64,000 nucleotides of DNA. Origin: an uncultured Sphaerochaeta sp. GTDB taxonomy: Bacteria; Spirochaetota; Spirochaetia; Sphaerochaetales; Sphaerochaetaceae. The stretch is from contig NZ_OY781939.1 in assembly GCF_963677315.1 (NCBI RefSeq), positions 2,728,001-2,792,000 on the forward strand, given 5' to 3'. Below, piece after piece: positions 42,854 to 51,636 of this stretch. The notes below the pieces were generated by a model. It had not been told where the DNA came from and ran no database searches. It was given only the letters and a program-made list of their open reading frames with translations. The position numbers and the translations under genes are program-made. Position 1 is the first letter of the stretch. Each line of letters begins with the position of its first letter.

Positions 42854-43627
42854 ATGGCTGAAACCATGATGAAATGTACAGATATCTCTATGTCATTCGG
42901 GGGAGTGAAGGCGGTCGACCATTTTTCGATGATGCTTGGCAAGGGAGAAATTCGAGGTATCATTGGGCCAAATGGGGCTGGTAAGACGACAATTTTCAAC
43001 GTTTTATCGAGAATCTATCTGCAAGACTCAGGGAGTATAGTGTTTGACGGTCATAGTATCGACACGTTGGACCAAGTAGCAGTTGCCCGTATGGGTCTTG
43101 CGAGGACCTTCCAGAATATTCGGCTCTTCTCTGGACTCTCTGTTCTCGACAACGTAAAGGTTTCCCTCGACTACGCAGGAAAGTACTCATTTTTTGAGGC
43201 AATGTTCCTCTTACCGAGGAGGTCGAAGCAAGAGCGCATGATCAATGAGAAAGCGATGATGTGTTTGAAGGTATTGAATCTTGAGCAGTATGCAAATCTT
43301 CGTCCATCCAATCTGCCATATGGGTTGCAGAGACGGGTCGAAATTGCAAGAGCTTTGGTAAGTGAACCAAAGGTGCTTATGCTGGATGAGCCGGCAGCTG
43401 GCTTGAATCCGGAAGAGGTATTTGAGCTGATTGATTTCATAAAGCAGATCAAGGTTCTTCATCCTGATCTTGCCATTCTGGTAATCGAGCACCGAATGGA
43501 CCTAATTATGAATCTGTGTGAATACCTCTATGTACAGAACTTCGGATATACTATCGCTGAGGGAGTGCCCGCAGATATCCAGACGAACGAGGTTGTTCTT
43601 TCAGCCTATCTTGGAGAGGAGGAGTAA
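42854..43627 (+). CDS. Branched-chain-type ABC importer ATPase (LivG)
   Basis: This 257-residue ATPase has Walker A GPNGAGKTT, a Q-loop (ARTFQNIRLF), a degenerate signature motif (NLPYGLQRRVEIARAL) and Walker B LMLDEPAAGLNP. This LPYG-type signature is usual for LivG. It starts one base after the livM stop. Confidence 0.95.
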   Translation: MAETMMKCTDISMSFGGVKAVDHFSMMLGKGEIRGIIGPNGAGKTTIFNVLSRIYLQDSGSIVFDGHSIDTLDQVAVARMGLARTFQNIRLFSGLSVLDNVKVSLDYAGKYSFFEAMFLLPRRSKQERMINEKAMMCLKVLNLEQYANLRPSNLPYGLQRRVEIARALVSEPKVLMLDEPAAGLNPEEVFELIDFIKQIKVLHPDLAILVIEHRMDLIMNLCEYLYVQNFGYTIAEGVPADIQTNEVVLSAYLGEEE

Positions 43628-43632
43628 CAACC

Positions 43633-44358
43633 ATGTCATTTTTAGAATTGGATGCAGTTAAGGTTTCCTATGGAATGGTACAAGCACTTCATGGTGTTTC
43701 ATTACAGATTGAAGAGGGCAAAGTTACATCCATCATTGGCTCCAATGGTGCTGGCAAGACAACAATCATCAATGCCATTTCTGCAATGGTTCCCTATGAT
43801 GGCGAAATTCGCTTTGATGGAAAATCTTTGTTGCGAAAAAGCAATCAGGTTGTAAAGAAAGGCTTGGTCCAGGTACCTGAAGGGAGAAAGGTGTTCGCCG
43901 GTCTGAGCGTAGAGGAAAACCTACTTGTTGGTGCCTATTCATTATCTGATAGAAAGGAGATACCGTTTCTTCTTGATAAGCAATATTCGCTGTTTCCACG
44001 CTTGGAGGAACGTAAGAGACAAGATGCTGGGACCCTTTCAGGAGGGGAGCAACAGATGCTTGTAATCTGCAGAGCCTTGATGGCTAAGCCCCAGCTTTTA
44101 ATGTTGGATGAACCTTCCTTGGGGCTTGCGCCGATAGTCGTACATGAAGTTTTTGAAACTATCCAGAGAATTCGTGATGAAGGAACGACAATCTTGCTTG
44201 TCGAACAGAACGCCAACAAATCGCTCTGCATAAGCGACTATGGATATGTTATTGAGAATGGAAAGATAATCTTGGAGGGCAAGGGAATGGATTTGCTTTC
44301 CAACACCAAGGTAGCTGAAGCATACCTTGGAGGGAATCGTCGTAACGGAAATTGTTGA
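43633..44358 (+). CDS. Branched-chain-type ABC importer ATPase (LivF)
   Basis: This 241-residue ATPase has Walker A GSNGAGKTT, Q-loop-side LVQVPEGRKVF, a canonical signature LSGGEQQM and Walker B LMLDEPSLGLAP. It completes the five-gene importer and ends the operon. Confidence 0.95.
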   Translation: MSFLELDAVKVSYGMVQALHGVSLQIEEGKVTSIIGSNGAGKTTIINAISAMVPYDGEIRFDGKSLLRKSNQVVKKGLVQVPEGRKVFAGLSVEENLLVGAYSLSDRKEIPFLLDKQYSLFPRLEERKRQDAGTLSGGEQQMLVICRALMAKPQLLMLDEPSLGLAPIVVHEVFETIQRIRDEGTTILLVEQNANKSLCISDYGYVIENGKIILEGKGMDLLSNTKVAEAYLGGNRRNGNC

Positions 44359-44377
44359 AACCTATCTGTCACATTGT

Positions 44378-44423
44378 AAAGGCTGTTGTTTTCTGTATTT
44401 GAAAGGTGCAATAGCCTTTTTAA
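44378..44423 (+). terminator. Terminator of the M20/liv operon
   Basis: The stem AAAGGCTGTTG/CAATAGCCTTT (one G-U pair) is followed by TTTAAAT. It lies 20 bases after the livF stop. Confidence 0.75.
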
Positions 44424-44566
44424 ATCTTTCCTATCAAAATATGGTGTGCATCTGATCCTATGTCCAATTCAAAGTTTTGGGATTGTCTTTAGAGTGATAA
44501 GCCATCAGTGATGGTATCAGATGAAAAGCCTTCAAAATTTTCTTGCAATTTCAGATGTATCCTAGA

Positions 44567-45580
44567 TTATATCTTTTTTTGTAATGGTTCTGGATAGCTT
44601 CCTGTTGTCCATTTTTGTACTAGGACATCGCAAAGATGATAACCTAGATCTTTGAATGTCGGCCCTATACAAGGAATCGAAGGGATGCCTGGATATTTGA
44701 CTTCATTAGCATCAGCTCCATCATAAGCAACAATCGTTCCTGGTTTAAATTGAATATGAAAACGAGAGCAAAGAGATGCAACATTGTGAAGTGTAGTATA
44801 ATCGCTGAGAAAGATACCTGTTTTTGGTGTAAGGGATGAGAGTATATTCATGGTTTTCATCATAAGATCAACTCCTGTAAGTTGTTGGTACTGTATTGAC
44901 ATCTCTGAAGTTTTTATAGCTTGGGAAAAACCGAGTAAACGTTTGTTGCCCTCCGGATACGTACCAAAAACATATAGTGTTTCTAATCCCATTTGAGCCA
45001 TCAAACGGCCAGCAGCAAATGCATGTTTATAATTATCAGTTTGAATAGCGGGAAGCAAGGGCAAGTCATCGAGAATAATATCTGCAACCATATTCACTCC
45101 CTCTCTGATAGCATGATAGAAAGGAAGAGCCGATTCATGAGTAAAACAAAGGGTAATAATACCGTCGGCATGCAGATTGACTAAACGTTTTCCAAACTCA
45201 AGAGAAGAAACGTCATCTGATTCATTCATTACCATCATCTTGATGGTGACGCCAGTATCCTTAAGCCTCTCCTTTACACCATCAAGAAAACCTTGGTAGA
45301 AAATTGGTGTTGAGACCTTAGAGATTACGACAACTTCTTTATCTGCCAGTGGATTGACAATCTCCTGCATACCCTTTCCGACATAGATTCCAGCTTTCTT
45401 TCTTGGTTCAAGAATCTGTTCTTTTGCAAGATGCGAAACACCTTTCTGAGCAGTTTGGACACTTACTCCGAATTTTGCTGCAATCTCACGAATACTGAGA
45501 TATCGTTCTCCATCATGATAAGAGGAAACGATGTCATTCCTGAGATGTCTTAGGAAATCTGGAAATACTCGTTTTGGCAT
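44567..45580 (-). CDS. AraR-like regulator (GntR helix-turn-helix plus LacI-type sensor)
   Basis: This 337-residue protein has an N-terminal GntR-type winged helix (YLSIREIAAKFGVSVQTAQKGVSHLAKEQIL) and a C-terminal periplasmic-binding-protein-like sugar sensor (VVVISKVSTPIFYQGFL; DGIITLCFT; IVAYDGADANE). This is the architecture of AraR. It is divergent from the ABC/DUF2961 operon; the dyad TGTAC-N5-GTACA lies between them. It probably represses the operon until the imported sugar, or its product, binds. Confidence 0.85.
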   Translation of the reverse strand: MPKRVFPDFLRHLRNDIVSSYHDGERYLSIREIAAKFGVSVQTAQKGVSHLAKEQILEPRKKAGIYVGKGMQEIVNPLADKEVVVISKVSTPIFYQGFLDGVKERLKDTGVTIKMMVMNESDDVSSLEFGKRLVNLHADGIITLCFTHESALPFYHAIREGVNMVADIILDDLPLLPAIQTDNYKHAFAAGRLMAQMGLETLYVFGTYPEGNKRLLGFSQAIKTSEMSIQYQQLTGVDLMMKTMNILSSLTPKTGIFLSDYTTLHNVASLCSRFHIQFKPGTIVAYDGADANEVKYPGIPSIPCIGPTFKDLGYHLCDVLVQKWTTGSYPEPLQKKI

Positions 45581-45612
45581 ATACCTATCCTATTGAAATT
45601 GGAATTATCATC

Positions 45613-45627
45613 TGTACGGATTGTACA
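45613..45627. promoter_or_regulatory. Candidate operator between regulator and ABC/DUF2961 operon
   Basis: TGTAC (45613-45617) and GTACA (45623-45627) form a dyad with a 5-base centre. AraR sites of Gram-positive bacteria are also built on TGTAC half-sites, which fits the regulator type. Both genes read away from it. Confidence 0.5.
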
Positions 45628-45722
45628 TATATTTTATCTATTCTGTCAAACTGTTATGAATAAAAAAATACTTTAAAAAAAATCATGTTTGAATCATAAT
45701 AGAACGCAAAAGGAGTCATGAT

Positions 45723-47054
45723 ATGAGAAAAATTATGATTATTCTATGCATTGCACTGTTGATTCCAGGCTATTTGTTCGCAAACGGAGGAAGCGAAAAA
45801 TCAGGTAGTACTGGGAAGTCTGAAGAGAAGATCACCCTTGATTGGACATTTTGGGCAACTGAAAAAGAACTTGACATTTTTGCCCGTCCGGCAATTGAAG
45901 AGTTTGAGAAACAAAATCCCAACATTCACATCAATTTGATATTCATTGCCAATACTGATTATTTCAAACAGCTAGCTGTGGATATCGCCACGAACAATGA
46001 AGCTGACATTGTAACGTTGGACACCGGTGACGGTATCTCGGCATACTACAATATCCGTAAAGGCGGAGCTTTCATTCCACTGGACGATTACATGAAAGGC
46101 TATGTACTTGATGATGGCACTGAATTAGAAAAGGTTGATTTAATTGATTCGGTAAAGAAGAATGGTCAAGTAGTAGCATTACCATGGTTTACATTCGCTG
46201 CGCCCGTGACCATCTATAGAAAGAGTGTGCTTGAAAAAGCTGGGGTTGATCCTGCTGAGCTTTCTGCTTCTTGGGATTCTTATTACAAGGCAGCAAAAAA
46301 ACTGACAAAAGATACAAACGGTGATGGAAAGACAGATATATACGGCTTCTCTCATCAGACTGAAGGTTCTGTATTGCTTCGTTGGTGGACAATGCACTGG
46401 CTTTGGGAGAATGGTGGAGGAATTTTCCCTAAGGAAGAAGCTCCCTATACTGCTGACAATTTGATTTGGAACAGTAAGGAGAATATTGAGGCCACTGAGT
46501 TCCTAAAGAAAATGATCACTGAATGCGGACCTTCTGGTAAGTATACCGTTAACGATGCATTGAATATGTTCGCGAATGGATCGGTAGCTACCATGCAAGC
46601 AACTACTTGGTGCTTTGCCAACCTAAAGGCAATGATGAATCAGGATGATTATGAAAATGATATCGGGCTTGCATATTTCCCGAACAATGGTGATAAGACT
46701 CCTGTCAATGTAACTTGGGGCAATCCATTGGCAATCAGTTCCAATAGTGAGCATCCAGAAGAAGCGTTTAAGTTTATTGCTTTTATGCACGGAAAATACG
46801 CCCAGAGCCTACAGACTAACGTACCGGTTAATCAGGAAGCTCGTGCCGAATATGCAAAGAAAAATCCGTATCAGGCAAAGACGCTGGATATGGTTCTGGA
46901 AGGTGAACTACGTCAGGTCCCAGATATTGTGCAGTGGAGAGAGCTTGATAATATTGTCAATAAATCTCTCGAGGATGCCTTCCTTGGTGCAAAGAGCATA
47001 AAAGATGCTTTAGACTGGGGACAGAAAGAGATGCAGGCAGTAATGTCACGCTAA
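45723..47054 (+). CDS. ABC sugar importer substrate-binding protein (family 1)
   Basis: This 443-residue exported protein has a leader ending in LFANGGSEK, followed by the family 1 pattern ITLDWTFWATEKELDIF, ADIVTLDTGDG and a DTNGDGKTDIYGF calcium-like loop. No lipobox cysteine is present. AAAAGGAG precedes the start. It delivers a carbohydrate to the permeases encoded after the hairpin at 47092, most likely the substrate of the DUF2961/GH172 enzymes. Confidence 0.92.
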   Translation: MRKIMIILCIALLIPGYLFANGGSEKSGSTGKSEEKITLDWTFWATEKELDIFARPAIEEFEKQNPNIHINLIFIANTDYFKQLAVDIATNNEADIVTLDTGDGISAYYNIRKGGAFIPLDDYMKGYVLDDGTELEKVDLIDSVKKNGQVVALPWFTFAAPVTIYRKSVLEKAGVDPAELSASWDSYYKAAKKLTKDTNGDGKTDIYGFSHQTEGSVLLRWWTMHWLWENGGGIFPKEEAPYTADNLIWNSKENIEATEFLKKMITECGPSGKYTVNDALNMFANGSVATMQATTWCFANLKAMMNQDDYENDIGLAYFPNNGDKTPVNVTWGNPLAISSNSEHPEEAFKFIAFMHGKYAQSLQTNVPVNQEARAEYAKKNPYQAKTLDMVLEGELRQVPDIVQWRELDNIVNKSLEDAFLGAKSIKDALDWGQKEMQAVMSR

Positions 47055-47091
47055 TCTTCAAGTACTGCTTGTTGTATTAATAGATTTCTAT

Positions 47092-47136
47092 GTCTCCTCG
47101 GATTCTGCCGATGACTGAATTACGAGGAGACTTTTT
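47092..47136 (+). terminator. Attenuator-like hairpin after the binding-protein gene
   Basis: The perfect 9-bp stem GTCTCCTCG/CGAGGAGAC is followed by TTTTT. It is an intra-operon terminator of partial strength, 38 bases after the binding-protein stop and 15-20 bases before the permease start. Confidence 0.75.
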
Positions 47137-47150
47137 AGATTGGGGGAGAC

Positions 47151-48035
47151 ATGAGAGGAATTGAAAAACGGAAAGAACAGCTGTTTATTTTTGAACTGAT
47201 GCTTCCAGGCTTAATATTTATTGGATTTTTTATTGTATTTCCAATTTTTAAGGTCTTTCAGATGAGTTTCACGAATTGGGATTTGATGAGAGCATCCGAA
47301 GGTAACTACTTTCTTGGATGGCAAAATTTCAAAGACTTGTTCGCTCTTTCCCATTTTCCGAAAACAATTAACCTTACAATACTATTTGAGTTTGTTTGTG
47401 TTGTGGGTACGATTGTGTTTAGTATAATCTGTGCATTGGCCTTAAATACAAATTTTCGTGGAAGGGCGTTCATACGGGGAATAGCTTTACTACCCTGGGC
47501 AATTCCTACTTTTGTAGTTGCAAAGATATTCTTGCTCTCTTTTAATGGAGACTATGGGATGTTTGCAAGGATGTTCCAAATCCTTTTTCATATAGACACC
47601 AACGCTTTTTTTTCTAATGAAAAATTAGCTTTTGGTCTGGTCTCTTTTCTGACTATTTGGAAAAGCTTTCCGTTTGTTACTGTGCTACTTATGGCTGCTT
47701 TTAGTACAGTCCCAAAAGATTACTATGAGGCTGCTGAACTCGACGGAGCTGGGAAGCTTAGACAATTTTTCTCTATTACCATTCCTAGCATTATGCCTAC
47801 GTTGGTAACTTTAACTGTATTGCAGTTCATGACCACTTTGAGGACGTTTGATATGGTCTACCTATTTACACAGGGTGGACCCAATTATGGTACCAATATC
47901 ATTGGTAATGATATCTATCTCAATGGTTTTAAATTATTTAAATTTGGAATGGCAAGCGCAGAGGGTGTTATTTTGTTCGTTGTGAGCATGTTGTTTGTCA
48001 TACCATATTTCATTCATGAAGGAAAGGAGGACTGA
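47151..48035 (+). CDS. ABC sugar importer permease (MalF/UgpA type)
   Basis: This 294-residue membrane protein has six segments and the EAA loop YYEAAELDGAGKLRQFFSITIPSIMP. GGGGGAG is its ribosome site. The stop overlaps the next start by one base. Confidence 0.92.
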   Translation: MRGIEKRKEQLFIFELMLPGLIFIGFFIVFPIFKVFQMSFTNWDLMRASEGNYFLGWQNFKDLFALSHFPKTINLTILFEFVCVVGTIVFSIICALALNTNFRGRAFIRGIALLPWAIPTFVVAKIFLLSFNGDYGMFARMFQILFHIDTNAFFSNEKLAFGLVSFLTIWKSFPFVTVLLMAAFSTVPKDYYEAAELDGAGKLRQFFSITIPSIMPTLVTLTVLQFMTTLRTFDMVYLFTQGGPNYGTNIIGNDIYLNGFKLFKFGMASAEGVILFVVSMLFVIPYFIHEGKED

Positions 48036-48877
48036 TGGTGAAAGCACAAACAAGCAATTATTTCAATCGGATCATCACAATATTAGTCCTTCTTTTTCTT
48101 TGTTTCATAGTCCTTGCACCTTTTGGGGTAATGGGATCCTACTCTATTCGCACTGAAAATGAGTTGTATGATCTCAATATTTCCTTTATTCCAAAAAATC
48201 CAACGCTCGATGCTTATCACGAGCTTATTGCAAACAACGAGTTCCTATTTAAATGGATTTTTAATTCACTTTATGTAACCGTAACTTCTACTTTGTTGGT
48301 AATAATCTTCTCTGCTATGATGGCATATGCTATTGCTAATTTCAGATTTCATGGTCGTAAGGGGTTATGGTTTATCATAGCCATGACGCAAAGCATACCT
48401 TGGATTATTCCGTTGATTCCTCTCTATATTATGTTGAGCAACATGGATGTGCTAGATAGTTTAAATACTGTAATGATTGTTTACACGGCCTGTTTTATTC
48501 CAACTTCTGTTTGGCTAATGGTAGGTTTTTTCAAAAAGATTCCAAAAGATATTAGCGAAGCAGCAAGAATAGATGGTTGTTCAAACTGGGGTGTCCTCTT
48601 GCGTATCATCATACCACTTTCTACGAATGCGTTATGTGCTATTGGCCTGACCGCATTTATTGGTGGATGGGGTGATTATGTGACGGTAACAACCATCATC
48701 CGATCTAAAGAGGTCTGGACGCTTCCTATTGCAATTCAAAGTTTGAAAGGCCCATTTTATACTGCATGGACACAGATAATGGCTCTGGGTACAATTGTTA
48801 GTGTACCAGTTGTAATTATCTTCCTGTGGTTACAGAAATATTTAGTAAACCTACTTGCCGGTGGTGTAAAGGAATAA
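48035..48877 (+). CDS. ABC sugar importer permease (MalG/UgpE type)
   Basis: This 280-residue partner permease has the EAA loop ISEAARIDGCSNWGVLLRIIIPLS. AAGGAGGACTG before the ATG is a strong ribosome site within the preceding gene. Again no ATPase gene is present in the operon. Confidence 0.92.
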   Translation: MVKAQTSNYFNRIITILVLLFLCFIVLAPFGVMGSYSIRTENELYDLNISFIPKNPTLDAYHELIANNEFLFKWIFNSLYVTVTSTLLVIIFSAMMAYAIANFRFHGRKGLWFIIAMTQSIPWIIPLIPLYIMLSNMDVLDSLNTVMIVYTACFIPTSVWLMVGFFKKIPKDISEAARIDGCSNWGVLLRIIIPLSTNALCAIGLTAFIGGWGDYVTVTTIIRSKEVWTLPIAIQSLKGPFYTAWTQIMALGTIVSVPVVIIFLWLQKYLVNLLAGGVKE

Positions 48878-48885
48878 GGTGTAAA

Positions 48886-49974
48886 ATGTTAGACAAGTTG
48901 TTTGAAATCAAGAATGTACAGAGTCGTTCGATCAGTGCAGAGAACCCTCAAGGGTTGCCGGGTGTTGGTGGCAAAAAAGCGAGTAATCTCGGTGTTGGCC
49001 GAAAAGGTAGGCCACAAATAACGTTGCCACACGGAGAGTCGATTATTTTAGCTGATATTGATGGACCAGGAATGATCAGACATTTCTGGTTTACTGTAGG
49101 TCTTCACACGCAACATCAGGATTTTGTGTTGAGAAATCTGGTATTACGAATGTATTGGGATGAAGAGGATTCTCCATCAGTCGAAGTCCCCCTTGGTGAT
49201 TTCTTCTGTTGTGGATTTGGTGCTGCCAGCGAGGTCAATTCAATACCAATCACAGTTGCCCCACAAGGTGGATACAATAGTTATTGGGAAATGCCTTTCA
49301 AAAAGCATGCGCGAATTACTATAACAAATGAACATATCGATGATGTAAAGGGTTTCTTTTATACCATCAACTATTCATTGGGTGATGAAATCCCTGAAAA
49401 TTGTGGATATTTCCATGCACAGTGGAGACGATCAAATGTAGTTAAACCAGGTCAGGATCATATAGTATTGGATGGCGTAAAAGGTCGGGGATTGTACGTA
49501 GGTACATATCTTGCGTTTGCTGCGTTAGGTCGATATTGGTGGGGAGAGGGTGAATTCAAATTTTTTATCGACAGTGACACAACATGGCCTACAATTTGTG
49601 GTACCGGCGTTGAGGACTACTTCGGTGGAGCATGGTGTTATTGGAAGATGGACGACAACGATGTAACTGATTTTTCTATCGGAAACTATTCAACTCCTTT
49701 CCTAGGATATCATTATCATAGTAATGTTGCAAACAGGAAGATTGACAACTATGCACAGGAAGGGATTCCCTGCCATGGCCTATACCGCTGGCATTTACAG
49801 GATCCAATACGATTCAATGAAGCATTAAAGGTTACAGTCCAAGATATAGGACATGATGACCATGCATTGTTTGAGCGTTCTGACGATATTTCAAGTGTTG
49901 CTTACTGGTATCAAGAGGAATCCCATGAAGTATTCCCAATACTGCCACCCAGTATTGAGAGGCGACCTAGGTAA
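48886..49974 (+). CDS. DUF2961/GH172 glycoside hydrolase (first copy)
   Basis: This protein of 362 residues belongs to DUF2961, now family GH172, which includes difructose-dianhydride enzymes and exo-D-arabinofuranosidases. Conserved features are the Gly-rich start (SAENPQGLPGVGGKKASNLGVGRKG), RNLVLRMYWDEEDSPSVEVPLGDFF, the acidic motif GTGVEDYFGGAW and the late GLYRWHLQDPIRF. The single jelly-roll length matches the family. The ATG at 48886 follows AAGGTG; the longer in-frame extension is rejected. No signal peptide, so it is cytoplasmic and acts on imported sugar. Confidence 0.85.
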   Translation: MLDKLFEIKNVQSRSISAENPQGLPGVGGKKASNLGVGRKGRPQITLPHGESIILADIDGPGMIRHFWFTVGLHTQHQDFVLRNLVLRMYWDEEDSPSVEVPLGDFFCCGFGAASEVNSIPITVAPQGGYNSYWEMPFKKHARITITNEHIDDVKGFFYTINYSLGDEIPENCGYFHAQWRRSNVVKPGQDHIVLDGVKGRGLYVGTYLAFAALGRYWWGEGEFKFFIDSDTTWPTICGTGVEDYFGGAWCYWKMDDNDVTDFSIGNYSTPFLGYHYHSNVANRKIDNYAQEGIPCHGLYRWHLQDPIRFNEALKVTVQDIGHDDHALFERSDDISSVAYWYQEESHEVFPILPPSIERRPR

Positions 49975-49997
49975 ACAAAGAATATAAGGAGTCTGGA

Positions 49998-51089
49998 ATG
50001 CAAGATAGTTGGTTGTACCATCCTACCAAATCTACATCACATGCGATTAATGCAGAAAACCCTACTGGGGCAAAAGGAAATGGCGGGAAATCAATTGGTA
50101 AGCTTGGTCCTTCTCGGAAAGGAAGTCCATGTCTGAGAGATATCAAGCACGGTGAAGTTGTAACCCTAATGGATGTTAAAGCCAGTGGTATGATTACGCA
50201 TATCTGGATGACTGTTGATCAAAAGACCTCTGAAGCAGAACGTTATGTTTTCAGAGACCTCGTGCTACGAATGTATTGGGACGATGAAGAGTATCCATCG
50301 GTTGAATGTCCTTTAGGAGATTTCTATTGCTTAGGGTTTGGAGAGTCGTATCTTATAGATTCATATTTCATTACAGCCGCTCCTAATCGAGGTATGAATA
50401 GTTTCTTTCCAATGCCGTTTAAAAAAAGGGCTCGTATTACGTTAGAAAATCAGCATGCAGAGACTATTGGCCATTTTTTTTATCAAATTGATTATCTAGA
50501 AGATGTGTCACATAGTCCGGATGTCTTGTACTTTCATGCACATTGGAGAAGAGAGCCTATTACTACATTGAAAGAAGATTATGTACTTCTTGATAGAGTG
50601 AAAGGGAAGGGTACTTATATTGGTTCTTTCATCGGTTTAACATCATTGCAGCGATACTGGTGGGGGGAAGGTGAAATTAAATTTTTTATCGATGGTGATA
50701 CAGACTATCCCACTATTTGTGGGACTGGAATGGAGGATTACTTTGGCGGATCGTGGAGTTTTGCAAAGCAAGAAGAAGGTAGAACCATAGAACAAACATA
50801 TAGTTACCAGCATTTTGGTTATCCATTCTATAGTAATCGAGACACATTAATACATAGCAACTATCATATGGATGATACACTTCCGATGAGAAGTTTTTAC
50901 CGTTGGCATGCAAAGGACCCAATTTTTTTCCACAAGGACTTAAAAGTAACACTCCAGCAGATTGGAGTCGGACATGGCGGTTTGTTTGAGCGTCAGGATG
51001 ATGTTTGTTCAGTAGCATATTGGTATCAAGACCATCCTCATGAACCATTCCCAATCTTGCTTGATGCAAGTGATCGCTGGCCACGCTAA
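49998..51089 (+). CDS. DUF2961/GH172 glycoside hydrolase (second copy)
   Basis: This 363-residue protein is a tandem paralogue of the previous one, clearly similar from end to end (AENPTGAKGNGGKSIGKLG; RDLVLRMYWDDEEYPSVECPLGDFY; GTGMEDYFGGSW; SFYRWHAKDPIFF). GH172 enzymes work as multimers, so the two might form mixed assemblies or split substrate preference. AAGGAG precedes the start. It is last in the operon. Confidence 0.85.
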   Translation: MQDSWLYHPTKSTSHAINAENPTGAKGNGGKSIGKLGPSRKGSPCLRDIKHGEVVTLMDVKASGMITHIWMTVDQKTSEAERYVFRDLVLRMYWDDEEYPSVECPLGDFYCLGFGESYLIDSYFITAAPNRGMNSFFPMPFKKRARITLENQHAETIGHFFYQIDYLEDVSHSPDVLYFHAHWRREPITTLKEDYVLLDRVKGKGTYIGSFIGLTSLQRYWWGEGEIKFFIDGDTDYPTICGTGMEDYFGGSWSFAKQEEGRTIEQTYSYQHFGYPFYSNRDTLIHSNYHMDDTLPMRSFYRWHAKDPIFFHKDLKVTLQQIGVGHGGLFERQDDVCSVAYWYQDHPHEPFPILLDASDRWPR

Positions 51090-51636
51090 AACTATACGCC
51101 GGTATATTTTAATGTCTCCAAAGAGTTTGCTGTAGGATTCTTGCGTAATAAAAATTTTTAAGCAATAAATTTATTTTGCTTTTATTATGTAACTTGTTGT
51201 GAACGATTGGTTGGTCTTGCGTGAGCTTAGTTGGATTATCTCACGTTGATTGACTGCTAGCGGTATGATGTTTTTGAGGTGATGATTTTCTTGGAACCAT
51301 ATCTAGTACGAAGTATCATGCTATACTTGCGTAGCGTGACATTCGTTTCCTGAACGTTACTGTCGCGAAGTTATGGGTATGTGCCAATGTTTCATGCAAC
51401 ATAATAAGGAATTTTTTAAGTCCTAGTCTCGTGATATCACGCTTTCAGAGGTTTAAAGCACCGGATTCTGTGGGAGAGATGATGATTGTACCTGATATCG
51501 ATGATAAATTTAATTCTTATACTAAGGTGATCCTCCTGTGCCTGTATCTCTAGGATTGAAGGATTTGAAAAGCAAGAAGTTGAATCTCCAGGTATGTGAT
51601 GAGCACTAAGACTTCTATGATATGGAGCAGTAACAA
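51090..51636. other. Long intergenic stretch before nagA
   Basis: These 547 bases contain no convincing gene on either strand. A small dyad CGTGAG/CTCACG lies near 51220-51245. No clear terminator was found for the DUF2961 operon and no clear promoter for nagA. It could be a decayed region. Confidence 0.5.

Noticed and set aside
51090..51636. Hidden gene or riboswitch before nagA
   Set aside because: Both strands were read; frames are short and interrupted, and no conserved riboswitch core was recognised.
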